NCBI GenBank assembly: GCA_964036195.1
Contig: OZ038450.1
Location: 9,798,701-9,862,700, forward strand
Direction of reading: 5' to 3'
Length of the DNA: 64,000 bases
Source: Sphaerolaimus hirsutus
Taxonomy: Eukaryota > Nematoda > Chromadorea > Monhysterida > Sphaerolaimidae
Below the pieces are notes generated by a model, which saw only the letters and a program-made list of their open reading frames with translations, ran no database searches and was not told where the DNA came from. Positions 54,000 to 63,779 of the stretch are shown here, one piece after another. Both the position numbers and the translations under genes were made by a program. The stretch's first letter is position 1. The number at the start of each line of letters is the position of its first letter.

Positions 54000-54200
54000 T
54001 CATATTTACAATCCCCAGTAATCGAACGAAGAACTTCACAGCAACTCACCAAATTCATCAAATCTGGGTTGCTTCTCCGGAGGTGTATCTAAATGTAATC
54101 TTCCCTCAGCTTGCACGAATTAAGTGCAATTGAGTCTTGGCAGCGTCCCAAAACTTAACCATTACAACGTCGATCGCGTAATGCCCGTTGAATCTACGCG
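54000..54200. repeat. Dispersed repeat, paralogue at 59570-59770
   Basis: CAACTCACCAAATTC, GCTTCTCCGGAGGTGTAT and TTGAGTCTTGGCAGCG recur in the same order at 59.57 kb. No coding frame. Confidence 0.45.
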
Positions 54201-54289
54201 GTAAAAGGACTTTGTATCAAAGAATTGACGTCAGATCAGTGGTGAGGAATTTTTTTTGCATTTCGGATCCAGGGGTGACAAAAAATTTT

Positions 54290-54465
54290 TTCGACGAACC
54301 CCATATTTTTATAAAAAAAACTCTTCAAAAAAATTCTTTTTTAAATAAACCCATTTTTTACAAAACCGTTTTTAGTAATTAAAAACTGTTTTTTAAACCT
54401 TACACATAAATTCAAGCACTTAAAAACCTTTTTTTAAACCTTTAAAAAACCTCGGCCATACCTAG
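54290..54465. mobile_element. AAACCTTTTT-array right-end fragment
   Basis: TTTTTAAACCTTTAAAAAACC arrays ending CGGCCATACCTA, like 735-850. Confidence 0.5.
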
Positions 54466-54677
54466 TGCTGCTGGTGTGTGCGACTGCATGCACCCACACG
54501 CTGAAAAATTGGGGGATAATGTTGGCTGTGATAGTGCATGACAAAGTTTTAATTTTTATCATTTTTTGAGGCTGAACTAGATAAAAAAGTTTGATCCAAA
54601 TCTCAAACTATGACTGCATTAACCTGAGTCTCTCGACTTTGATAAGCATGGCTGTTCTTGTCACACCATACTGGTAG

Positions 54678-55543
54678 TAGGGTTCAAACGGGACCAGTTT
54701 TTCGGACCGGGACCGGGACCGGGACCAGAAATTTTCTAATGTCGGGACCGGGACCGGGACCGGGACTGGGGGGTCGGGACCGGGTCCGGGACCGGGACTG
54801 GCTTTTTTCAATTGTCGGGACCGGGACCGGGACCGGGACTGGGGGGTCGGTCCCGGGACTGGGATTTGCCGGACCATGTACCGGAACCACGGTCTCGTTT
54901 GAACCTATTGGTACATAATATCCGGCCAATGTTGTTCCACATACCTCCACTGTGTGAAGGACCACGCTCAATGTATTAGCCCTTTCTTGGAACATTATTC
55001 AAGTAATGCCGCCCCCCCCTCAATTTTGGCCCTATAGTTAAGAAATAGAGCCATTTGTAGGCGCCAACGCCATGGCAGTATTGGCGCTGGCATTGGCGCC
55101 AATGTCTACTATCTAGGTATCTTTATATACCTATAAATATTTCATACTAGAATCGTGTTGGGGACCTTTCTAACGCTGTTTTATTACAGAAAAATACATG
55201 TAATCATTGGGTGGGTATTTGCGCGCTCGCGCACAAATTTTGTTTAGATGTGCCTACATAATCTTTAGAAAAGTGGCATTTCTGGCAAATTTTTTGAAAA
55301 GGTCATTAAAAATACATTTTTCTTCATCCCTTGTCGGGACCACTACAAAATTCCCGGACCGGGACCGGGACCGGGACTGGGTGGTCCGGACCGGGACCGG
55401 GACCGGGACTGGTTTTTTTGAATTGTCGGGACCGGGACCGGGACCGGGACTGGGGTGTCGGGACCGGGACCGGGACCGGGACCGCCCCAGTCCCGACTTT
55501 TTGCCGAACCATGTACCGGGACCGCGGTCCCGTTTGAACCCTA
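54678..55543. mobile_element. Composite hAT-type element, ACCGGG family, copy 2
   Basis: Left TAGGGTTCAAACGGGACCAG, right GTCCCGTTTGAACCCTA, flanked by perfect copies of ACTGGTAG (54670-54677 and 55544-55551). The paralogous site at 63085-63100 lacks it. Two ACCGGG arrays bracket the AAAAGCGC-type core as at 12426. Confidence 0.95.
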
Positions 55544-55784
55544 ACTGGTAGCCATATTCAAATCAGCAATAACAATCACATAAAAGCATGTACCATAGAA
55601 ATGTACTGTTGATGCTAGAATATGGAATAGTATTGAGATGCAATGCAATCATTGACCGACTAAAATTAGCAGGGATGCTGAAAATGTTTCAAATGCGTAG
55701 ATGGCAACATCATCCGTCCACTGAAATCACGTAAAAAATAGAAGAGAGGTTTGCGCTTGCAGACATCAGGGGGCACGTACGTTT

Positions 55785-56230
55785 GCCATTTCGCAGGGCA
55801 TTTTGCATGACTTTTGACACTTTGCATGACATTTGACATGGTTTTTTAGAGCCTGTGCCGCTGTGCATTTTTACCCGCTGTGCATGGTTACCCGGCGTGC
55901 ATTTTTCCCTGCCCGGTGTGCATTGTTGCCCGGTGTGCATGGCGGCCGCCCCTCCATGCACACCGGGCAACAATGCACACCGGGCAGCGAAAAATGCACG
56001 CCGGGTAACCATGCACAGCGGGTAAAAATGCACAGCGAGTCTGGCCCGGTTTTTTACAGGGTCTGGGAGTGGAACCTGTAAAGTTTCAAATGTCATGTAA
56101 AATGTCAATTGAAAAAAGAGAAACAAAATTGTTACTGAACTTTGCATGACAATTCACACTTTGCATGCATGACATTTTACATGACATTTGACACTTCGCT
56201 TTACACTTTACAGGGTCTGGGATCGGCACC
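55785..56230. repeat. GACATTTGACA repeat enclosing a hairpin
   Basis: TTTTGACACTTTGCATGAC units on both sides of the hairpin at 55861-56034, ending ACAGGGTCTGGGATCGGC. Confidence 0.6.
55861..56034. repeat. Near-perfect 82-bp-stem hairpin
   Basis: Arms made of GTGCATTTTTACCCG / GTGCATGGTTACCCGG / CCCGGTGTGCATTG units pair over about 82 bp with one mismatch. The short loop is CGGCCGCCCCT. A shorter relative with the same GGCGGCCGCC centre is at 60360-60420. Confidence 0.9.
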
Positions 56231-56289
56231 TGGTGAGTGTTTGCCTACACCTATAACGGCAACACGAAAAACTACAATAACAATACAAT

Positions 56290-56735
56290 CAGGGGTCTCC
56301 AAGATTTGGCCATCGCGGGGGCTGGATAGATAGCAAATCGCTCCTCGCGGGATAGATAGCTGAAAAATTTTCTGGGGGGGCTTGGGGGGGCTCGCGGAGG
56401 CAAAATATATAGGCTTTTTCAATGCATAGAAGGCAAATAGGGGAAAAATAGCTAACAACAGGTTAAAAGTAGCTAAAACAGGCTAAACATAGGTATATAA
56501 ACATGTGTATAGACAAAAGCGGCAATTTTGAAGGTGAAAAACTATAAAAAGGTACGAAAATTAGCGATTTTGAGTGAAAATTGGGTTGAAATTACTCAAA
56601 AATCGCTCCGGAAAGGTAGACAGCTGGCCGATTTGGGGGATAGATAGCCAAAAAATTTGCCTCCAGTATAGATAGATAGCTGGGGGATTTGGGGCGGCAG
56701 CCCCTCCAGCCCCCCCCCCCCCTAGGAGACCCCTG
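56290..56735. mobile_element. hAT-type element, CAGGGGTCTCC/ATCTATC family
   Basis: Left CAGGGGTCTCCAAGATTT, right CTAGGAGACCCCTG, flanked by perfect copies of AATACAAT (56282-56289 and 56736-56743). The reference copy for this family: GGATAGATAGC, G-run, AGGCTTTTTCAATGC, GTATATAAACATG, and AGCGATTTTGAGTG. Confidence 0.95.
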
Positions 56736-56889
56736 AATACAATAGGCAACACGACAAACAGCATGCGCCTTTACAGAGAAGTGTGCGCTTCACTACGGCG
56801 GAGGGTGGTGTAATTTATGAAATAGTACTAAAGTACTAATACGTAAAGGCTAAGGCGCACCACACAGAAATTTAAAAAATCATACGAAA

Positions 56890-56991
56890 AATCGGAACGC
56901 AAACAAAATTGTACAACCCCCCCCCCCCTGTTCACCGGGCTCCGTATACAATCCGCCCCCCCCCGCTCAAAAATCCTGGCTACGTCCCTGA
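56890..56991. mobile_element. CAGGGACGTA-family right end
   Basis: C-runs and CTCAAAAATCCTGGCTACGT followed by CCCTG; the left end is missing. Confidence 0.55.
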
Positions 56992-57216
56992 CTAAAAGTA
57001 TCTTTGGTACTCACAAGGGTATACAAGCGGAACTTAAAATCGGAAATCAAAAGTTTAACTCATACAAATTGTGTGTGGTGCGCCAAAGTCTTTCAATTTA
57101 AATATACGGAAGTGACTCTCTTCAATCTGCAAGACAGCAGAGTAAAACTTATCTAACCAAAGCTTTTCCATCTCTTTTGGAAACACCTACCTATCACAGC
57201 TCCACAACAGGTGTCG

Positions 57217-57413
57217 GTTCCGCAAGTGGAAAAGTTAAGAGTAAAGAGTTAAAAATTGAGTAACATGATAAATGATTAGCTAAGAGTAACATTTAAAAGA
57301 GTTGAGTAAAATCATCTGTCATTTTACTCAACTCTTAACTCTTAACTTTACTCATAACTTGTTATTTGTCATTTTACTAAACTATTAAGTTTTAACTTTT
57401 CCACTTGCGGAAC
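57217..57413. mobile_element. GTTCCGCAAGTGG foldback MITE, copy 2
   Basis: GTTCCGCAAGTGGAAAAGTT and its complement AACTTTTCCACTTGCGGAAC. The interior is AAGAGTAAAGAGTTAA-type arrays in both orientations. Confidence 0.75.
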
Positions 57414-57489
57414 TGGCCCCAGGTAGAAACCTCAAAAAATGCAAACAAATACCTGTTGATTAGCGCGTTTGCGCCTGTTGCGCCACCCT

Positions 57490-57930
57490 GCACTCAATAT
57501 ATAGGCTATTTTGAGGTTTAGAAGCTAAAAAAGGGAAAAAATCGATAAAATAGGTGAAACACAGCTATAAATAGGTTAAGAGTAGGTACATAAGCACATA
57601 GATAGCTGGCGATTTACACTATATACAATTGGTAAACCGCCCTATCGTTCAGCTATCTACCTATCTGGAGCGATTTTTGAGAAATATCTAGTTCGTGTTC
57701 CTATTTACCTACTTTCAGCTATCTTGAGTACTATATGTTCTTGTATACCCATTTTGAACAATTTGACACCTACCTAGCGTATTTTCTCCCTTTTCTTTCT
57801 TCTACACCCTGAAAAAGCCTACATTTCGAACCCCCCGCAACCCCCCCCCCCCATTTTTTCCAGCTACCTATCTATTCCGGAGGCCGCTCAGCTATATATC
57901 CCCAGGAGGATCAAAATCTAGGAGCCCTAG
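57490..57930. mobile_element. Two ATCTATC-family halves, head to head
   Basis: A minus-oriented half (AGGCTATTTTGAGGTTTAG) meets a plus-oriented half (CAGCTATCTACCTATCTGGA) near 57620. It ends CTAGGAGCCCTAG. Confidence 0.5.
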
Positions 57931-58124
57931 CCCCTTAAAAGCGCCGGAAATGCAAATAATAACCGTTTCGGTGCATTTCAATTTGCTATTTCACCATTTA
58001 TTTGTCGTTATGCTGTAAATAAGTCGCGCCTTATAACTACAAAGGCTATTGCCCCCCCCCACCCCTCACAACAAATGATTCTTATCCGCAGATTGGAAAT
58101 TGCCTCTCTCCCACGCGGCGCAAA

Positions 58125-58200
58125 AAATCGGCTGGAGGTTGCTTGCGCGTACTCAGAGTTGTCGGGCTAGTTGACGCACTCGGCTGCGGTGTGAAATCAA
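58125..58200 (-). pseudogene. Decayed paralogue of the cysteine-rich exon
   Basis: Matches 50970-51069, but a deletion removes the first cysteine codons, and GTCAACTAG places a stop. The downstream flank (TACACTAGTTGACAACCAAG) also matches, so the duplication covers more than the exon. Confidence 0.6.
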
Positions 58201-58379
58201 TTGCGTGCCCGATCAGAATCATTTACTGACAATTCAGTCTTCAATGTTATTTGCTTTTGGTCCAGATACACTAGTTGACAACCAAGTTTTACAAAATTTA
58301 TAGAAAATAATCAGTTTTGAACACATGCCAAATATCAATAATAAAATATCATATAGCAGATTTTATTACTGAAATTTCG

Positions 58380-58460
58380 ACATTTGTGTGACAATTGACA
58401 AATTTGTATGACATTTGCCATGACATCGGACACTTGACTTTGCATTTTACAGAGCTTCGG
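58380..58460. repeat. GACATTTGACA repeat
   Basis: GTATGACATTTGCCATGAC to TTTTACAGAGCTTCGG; same family as 10-235. Confidence 0.5.
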
Positions 58461-58938
58461 ACTGGCACCAGATAATTTTTCTCAGAAGCGGTGATATTGA
58501 GTGGATGAGTGGCGCTATAAGCGTTGTGGCAACTTTTTTGCGTTACCCAGCAGTAAACTAGTGGTTGTCAGCTTACTGTCAGCGAGCTGTCAGCGCTTTT
58601 TTGATTTTGTAAAATATTGTTTCAATTTGGAACACATTGCTAACGTGAGTGGTAAGAGCGTTTTTTAAATGAAAATTAGCGTTCTTATTTCCATTTTCCC
58701 TGTGCAAGTGAAGTGCCTGTCTCGTTTTCATAAAACAATTTTCGCTGGGGATTTCAAATAAAAATCGGGATAGTTGGACACAAAACAAAACGGTGAAAAT
58801 TGACGACACGATGAAAATGCACATCGCTCAGCCCAAAAATAATGATGTTGAGCAACATCAAAAGGCTTTAACCTTATCAAATAATCGATAATCAATGATT
58901 TCCGAATATTTTCGTTCAACCTACACAACTGACCTCAG

Positions 58939-59109
58939 GCGTCAACTTAACTGGCATTCGCGATCTGCATGGCGCAAGCTGCACGCGGACGCGGAGGTGC
59001 GCAGGGCGGAGGGCGTGGTGGAGCCACACACGCTGCTAGTATTCCTGGACCACGTGCAGAGGAACATTTATTTACTGGTCGACAAAAGCAACGATGGGGA
59101 ACATTTCGG
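58939..59109 (+). CDS. Exon of an unrecognised plus-strand gene
   Basis: Acceptor CTGACCTCAG at 58938, donor TTTCGG|GTGAGC at 59110. 171 nt: 1 nt, 56 codons, 2 nt. Peptide RQLNWHSRSAWRKLHADAEV, then EPHTLLVFLDHVQRNIYLLV and DKSNDGEHF. GC-rich against AT-rich flanks. No neighbouring exon was found within the window. Confidence 0.55.
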
Positions 59110-59339
59110 GTGAGCGACTTTTCCCCTATATTTTGATTGATACCTTTACCTAGTCTAGATCTATGTGGTACACCGAAGTGAAGGGCAAGCGCTAAAGCCA
59201 GGCACCAGCCATTCACACTTGTTTGAATTTTTGGAGGTTTACCATACCAAGGGGGCAAAGGTCCCCCACCCTTCCAAAATTCTTTTTCTAAATACCCTGA
59301 TTCTAAAAAACACATTTGAGTTTATACTATTCTTATAAA

Positions 59340-59480
59340 TTGGGGCTATTTTTGAGTGGTTTTGTGTCAATTTTCGCACGAAATCGCTGATTTTCATAGG
59401 TTTTTGCCCAACTTTTAGAGCGATTTACTATCTGAACCCCCGCAGAGGTCTCACAAATCTACAATATTCCTGTAAACACC
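59340..59480. mobile_element. ATCTATC-family scrap
   Basis: GGCTATTTTTGAGTGG, CGCACGAAATCGCTGATTTTC and a decayed right side; no ends. 59480-59990 otherwise shows only the repeat shared with 54000-54200. Confidence 0.4.
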
Positions 59481-59989
59481 CAATTGTAAACTCTCACTGC
59501 AGCGCTTAAATATTTATATCCCTGAAAACCTGGCTGCCGAACCAATCGAGCCAATAAAATTTTGCTTGTAACTTACAATTTCTCCGGCAGTGTAACAAAG
59601 AACAAAGAGCAACTCACAAAATGGATAAACACTTTTGGGTTCTTTCTCCGGAAGTATGGTAACCTTCTCAGTCTGTGCGAATAGAGTTCAACTGAGTCTT
59701 GGCAGCATGCCAAAACTGTTGTAGACGTAACGAACAACAGCGACGCGTAATGAGGCGCCTCCAATCTAGCTGAACGGTAAAGGATAATTTTTTCAAAGTA
59801 TTTATGAATGAGGAATATCTCAGTTCATCAGCATAGGACAACAATCTTGCATATTACTCCTCACACGAGATAAAAGACAAATTTCTTTAAATTAATTAAA
59901 TTTATCAAATTTCTGTAAGATACTCACTTCAACCTGCAAGACAGCCGTGTAGAAGAAAGGAACGGCGTTGATGATCGATTTCACGATTT

Positions 59990-60195
59990 CGTTTGCCATT
60001 GTACCGGGCATTTTACATGACTTTTGACACTTTGCATGACATTTGACATTTTACAGGGTCTGATACAGGCACATGACTGCCTGTAAATCATCATGTGACA
60101 TGTAAAAGATCCTGTACAATAACAGGTGTCATGTAAAAGATCATGTAAAGTGTCAAATGTAATGCAAAAGACCGTGTAAAGTGTCATGTGACAAA
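59990..60195. repeat. GACATTTGACA repeat in both orientations
   Basis: TTTTACATGACTTTTGACAC, then ACAGGGTCTGATACAGGC, then complements (CATGTAAAGTGTCAAATGT). Confidence 0.55.
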
Positions 60196-60299
60196 GGAAC
60201 AGCGTGGATTGTCGCTTTCACTAGACATGTGGGCGCGATCACATGTGACACGGATTGCCTGCCGACTGCAGACACAGTATCAAGGCACCAGAGTGTTGC

Positions 60300-60430
60300 T
60301 CGATGCACCCACGGGTCTGTGCCCTTGTGCATGGATACCCTGTCTGACGATTTTTCGTAACCCGGTGTGCATGGCGGCCGCCCCTCCATGCACACCGGGC
60401 CTCTATGCACACCGGGCACCACCATGCGCA
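60300..60430. repeat. CCCGGTGTGCAT hairpin, short version
   Basis: CCCGGTGTGCATGG and CCATGCACACCGGG around GGCGGCCGCCCCT, with further CACCGGGC units; related to 55861-56034. Confidence 0.7.
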
Positions 60431-60527
60431 CTGGGGCACCACGATGCGCATCGAGCCGACATTCCAACTTTTTACCTGCCGTTCTATTGTAGGCTATCGT
60501 TCAATTTTTTGCCAATTTTTTCACGCA

Positions 60528-60791
60528 TACCGTATTTCCTTGAAATACCGCCCTCAGAATGACCACTATCAAATTATAAACCCCTGTCGAAATACCCCCC
60601 TCCCCCAACTGAGTGTAAAGAGAATGTAGATGCAGTTTGTGTTCTGCGTAATACAGTACACACAACGACGAATTAGTACTGGGAGTAAAAAAAATTCTGG
60701 TGTAATAACCCCCCCCCCATCGAAATACCCCCCTCTCAAAATTCACACTACGAAAAATGAAACCCCTGGGGTGTTTCGAGGAAGTACGGTA
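60528..60791. mobile_element. TACCGTATT-ended element
   Basis: TACCGTATTTCCTTGAAATA and its partner TTTCGAGGAAGTACGGTA; the interior repeats GAAATACCCCCC and has a centre with TTCTGCGTAATACAGTAC. Confidence 0.65.
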
Positions 60792-60855
60792 TTTTATTTG
60801 AACATCCATTCATTGTTTGTATATTTGTTTTGGCACTAATCCATCATAATTTGTA

Positions 60856-61025
60856 CCTGCCGTTCTATTCGAGGCTATCATTCTTTTGGAGGCTGCCGTT
60901 CTATTGGGGGCTGCCGTTCTATTGGAGGCTGCCGTTCTATCATCGGAGGCTGCCGTTCTATCATCGGAGGCTGCCGTTCTATTGGAGGCTGCCGTTCTAT
61001 CGGAGGCTGCCGTTCTATTGTTATC
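60856..61025 (-). repeat. Tandem array of GGCTGCCGTTCTATTGGA
   Basis: About eight units of 18-22 bp, giving a minus-strand frame of DRTAAS repeats (60810-61073). Low complexity; not supported as a gene. Confidence 0.8.
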
Positions 61026-61354
61026 GTGAGCGCAAAAACGTGCCAAAACCTGCCTTTCTATAGTAGGTGCCATTCTATTCGTTTATAATTTCGTAGTGGT
61101 CATTTTGAGGGGGGTATTTCGAGGGGGGGGGGGGTATTTCGAAGAAATACAGTATGCGTGAAAAAATAGGGAAAAAAATAGAACGGCAGCTCACAATAGA
61201 ACAGCAGGTAAAAAGTTGGAATGTCGGCTCGGTGCGCATGGTGGTGCTCGGAAATGCACCCCGGGTATCCATGCACAGCGGGTAAACATGCACAGAAGGC
61301 CAAGGCCGCACCCACACGCTGAAAAATGGAGGGGGTAATGTTGGATGTGGTAGT

Positions 61355-61536
61355 TAGGGATGGCCAATGTTTTTTCACGGTTTTTTGTTGTTGTTGTTTT
61401 CAAACATGGGTATCGAAACTGTTTTTTTAAACACCAGCCAAAATTTTTAGTACTTATGTACATACTAGGTATTTTGAAATTTTTTAAAATAAAATGTTTT
61501 GTTTTTTTTAAACTGAAAAAGCCCTGGCCATCCCTA
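61355..61536. mobile_element. Short AAAAGCGC-like element
   Basis: TAGGGATGGCCAATG to CTGGCCATCCCTA, 182 bp, T-rich arrays. Flanks GTGGTAGT and ACCTGTTG differ and derive from different repeats (54.5 kb and 57.45 kb types), so it sits at a recombination junction. Confidence 0.6.
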
Positions 61537-61775
61537 ACCTGTTGATTAGCGTGTTTGCGTGCGCCGCCCTGTACGCACGGCGAATCATTTGGACGTTTCG
61601 CGTCAAGCCTCTGCCCGCCGCGCTGCGACCAAGCGACGTCACGATGCTGGGCCGCGCCGCCACGATGTCCACCGACACCACGCCCGACGCCACGGAACCC
61701 ACCGCGACTGCCGCCGTTCCAGTTGCCGCCACGGTCTCTGGGTGGTATTCAATCATAGGAATTCTAAATAGGAAC
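61537..61775 (-). CDS. GC-rich coding-like block, strand uncertain
   Basis: On the minus strand, acceptor TTCCTATTTAG leads into MIEYHPETVAATGTAAVAVG, MIRRAYRAAHANTLINR and donor CAACAG|GTTAGG; the donor is conserved as CAACAG|GTATTT in a partial paralogue at 57450. On the plus strand, LLISVFACAALYARRIIWTF is also open. I favour minus because of the splice sites. Confidence 0.4.
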
Positions 61776-62190
61776 AGGGTGCTGTGAAAACGACTACATA
61801 GAATAACGAACTTTGGAGTATCTTCATGGCAATCCATACCCTCTTTCGATGAATGTCCCCTCGCGTCTGATAAACGTTACTTCAATTCGTAACAGCGAAG
61901 TGCTAGTCGACTCGTGTCACAAAACTGCGTTGCGTATGAATGAGTGCAAGTGGGTCACTTATAAATACCGCTCTTGAACTTTCAAATATCTGATAAAAGC
62001 TAATTTATCTTTAGGTAAGCTATATTTATCATGTAATCAGTTCAGCAAAATTTTTTCATTTTATATTAGTAAATTCTTTTAGTAAGGCTGAACTAGATGG
62101 AATAAAAAAGATTGATCAAAGTCTGAAACTATGACTGCACTAACCGCGAGTCTCTCAACTTTGACAAGCATTGCTCTCCTTGTCGCACCA

Positions 62191-63082
62191 CAGGGGTAGG
62201 AAAGGGTGGGGGTTGGGAGCAGGGCCGTATCCAGGGGGGGGGGGGCGGGGGGGGGCTGCAGCCCCCCCTCCCGGGGCGAGACCAAAAAGTGACCGGAAAA
62301 TGCGACTTTTTCAACGTCAGCGTAAAAAATTTTGCGCGCAAGCGCGCATTATTCACCAGAAATAAGGTATTATCATCGGATTTGCTCCATGTGGCCACAA
62401 ATCATTATAAATACACTCAATGTTGTGTTTCTTTGCTGTTTTGTATGTATATTTACATACATATACAGCATTCCATGGCGCTGACGCCAACGCCAATGGC
62501 GCCATGGCGTGGCGCCTACTAATGGCGCCAGCGCCATGGCGCCATTCAGCCACTATGTAGCTAAAATTTTAGGGGGGGGCTGAGCCCCCCCCCCCCTCGC
62601 CGTCCTTTGTAAACAAGCAGCCCCCCCCGCTCAAAAATCCTGGATACGTCCCTGGTTGGGAGGGGGGTTACCCCCAGTTATCTATGTATCCCGGTGGCCG
62701 CTCAGCTATCTATCTATCCCGGAGGCAAAATTTTGGACTACTATCCCCTAAACCCACCCCCCAAATCGGCCAGCTATCTACCTATCCGGAGTAATTTTTG
62801 AGAAACTATACCCCAATTTTCGTTCAAAATCGCTTTTTTTCATACCTTTAGATTTTCACCTCCAAAATCACTAGTTCATGCATTTAACTGCCTATTTTCA
62901 GCTATTTTTTGTACTATATGTCATTATATACCAATTTTTAGCCATTTTTCAGCTACTTTTAGCAAAGTTTCTCCTTTTCCTCCCTTCTATGCATATATCT
63001 TGAACCACCGCGAACCCCCCCCCCCCAAGAAAAATTTTCAGCTATATATCCCTCCAGGGGGGCAAAATCTACAATACCCTTG
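62191..63082. mobile_element. hAT-type ATCTATC-family element hosting another
   Basis: Left CAGGGGTAGG, right CTACAATACCCTTG, flanked by perfect copies of TCGCACCA (62183-62190 and 63083-63090). It is inserted in the same parental repeat as the element at 54678, 14-20 bp away. Interrupted by 62220-62654. Confidence 0.85.
62220..62654. mobile_element. hAT-type element, CAGGGACGTA family
   Basis: Left CAGGGCCGTATCCAGGG, right CCTGGATACGTCCCTG, flanked by perfect copies of GTTGGGAG (62212-62219 and 62655-62662). Contains GGCGCCATGGCG units and long G/C runs near both ends; the reference copy for this family. Confidence 0.95.
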
Positions 63083-63090
63083 TCGCACCA

Positions 63091-63520
63091 TTTTGGTAGC
63101 CATATCTATTCAAATCAGCAGTAACAATAGCATAAAAGCATTTCTGCGCCCAGTGTGCATTCGCCATACAAATCTGAATACGGTTGTTGCTAGAATAGGA
63201 AAGAGGTTTAGATAAAATGTTGTCATTGACCCATCGCAAAGAGAGAAAACTCTCAGCGCAAGTAAGCTCTCAGCGCAAGTAATGTAAATATTCTCAATGC
63301 TCCAGCAACAGAAGTTTGCCGCGAGTTCGCTCAATGTTTTTGGTCGCGATTCATGAAACTGGTGAGCTAGGGGGCTGACATTGGTATCAAAAAATATCCC
63401 ATGCATTTCTCTACCAACATTTTTTTAAATTTCAGCCCCCAGGCTCTTTCATATACCCTTTGAGAGCCCTCAAAACCAAAAAGTGTGATATAAAGATTTT
63501 ACTTTCTTCTAAGATACCGT
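63091..63520. repeat. Parental repeat shared with 55552-55700, then spacer
   Basis: GGTAGCCATATC and AAATCAGCAGTAACAATAGC match the right flank of the 54678 element. Beyond about 63250 I see no feature. Confidence 0.5.
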
Positions 63521-63640
63521 ATTTACTGAATAATTCCCCCGGGAAATTATTTTTTCTTCAGACATTTTGACTATTCGAGACTATTCGAGGGGGGAATTAT
63601 TCAAATGGGGGAGTTATTATTCCTCAAAAATTTCAAGCAT
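63518..63640. mobile_element. TACCGTATT-family left part
   Basis: TACCGTATTTACTGAATAAT and GGGGGAATTATTCAAATGGG; the right end is not seen. Confidence 0.5.
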
Positions 63641-63779
63641 GTATCTATCACACTATGTACACATTTTGTCCTTGACTCCGTTGCTAGTGTACATTCCATT
63701 GCATCTTTGCACAGTGGATGAGCTGCATTTGCACTCGATGAATCAAACGACTGAGACCTTCTGTGCATGTTTACCCACT

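Larger units (their letters stand above)
60440..61240. mobile_element. Foldback element carrying a TACCGTATT element and a tandem array
   Basis: GAGCCGACATTCCAACTTTT at the left faces its complement near 61215. The arms (about 130 bp) include TACCTGCCGTTCTATTG and TTTTTTCACGCATACCG. Confidence 0.6.

Noticed and set aside
60810..61073. DRTAAS repeat protein on the minus strand
   Set aside because: Translation of the GGCTGCCGTTCTATTGGA tandem array.
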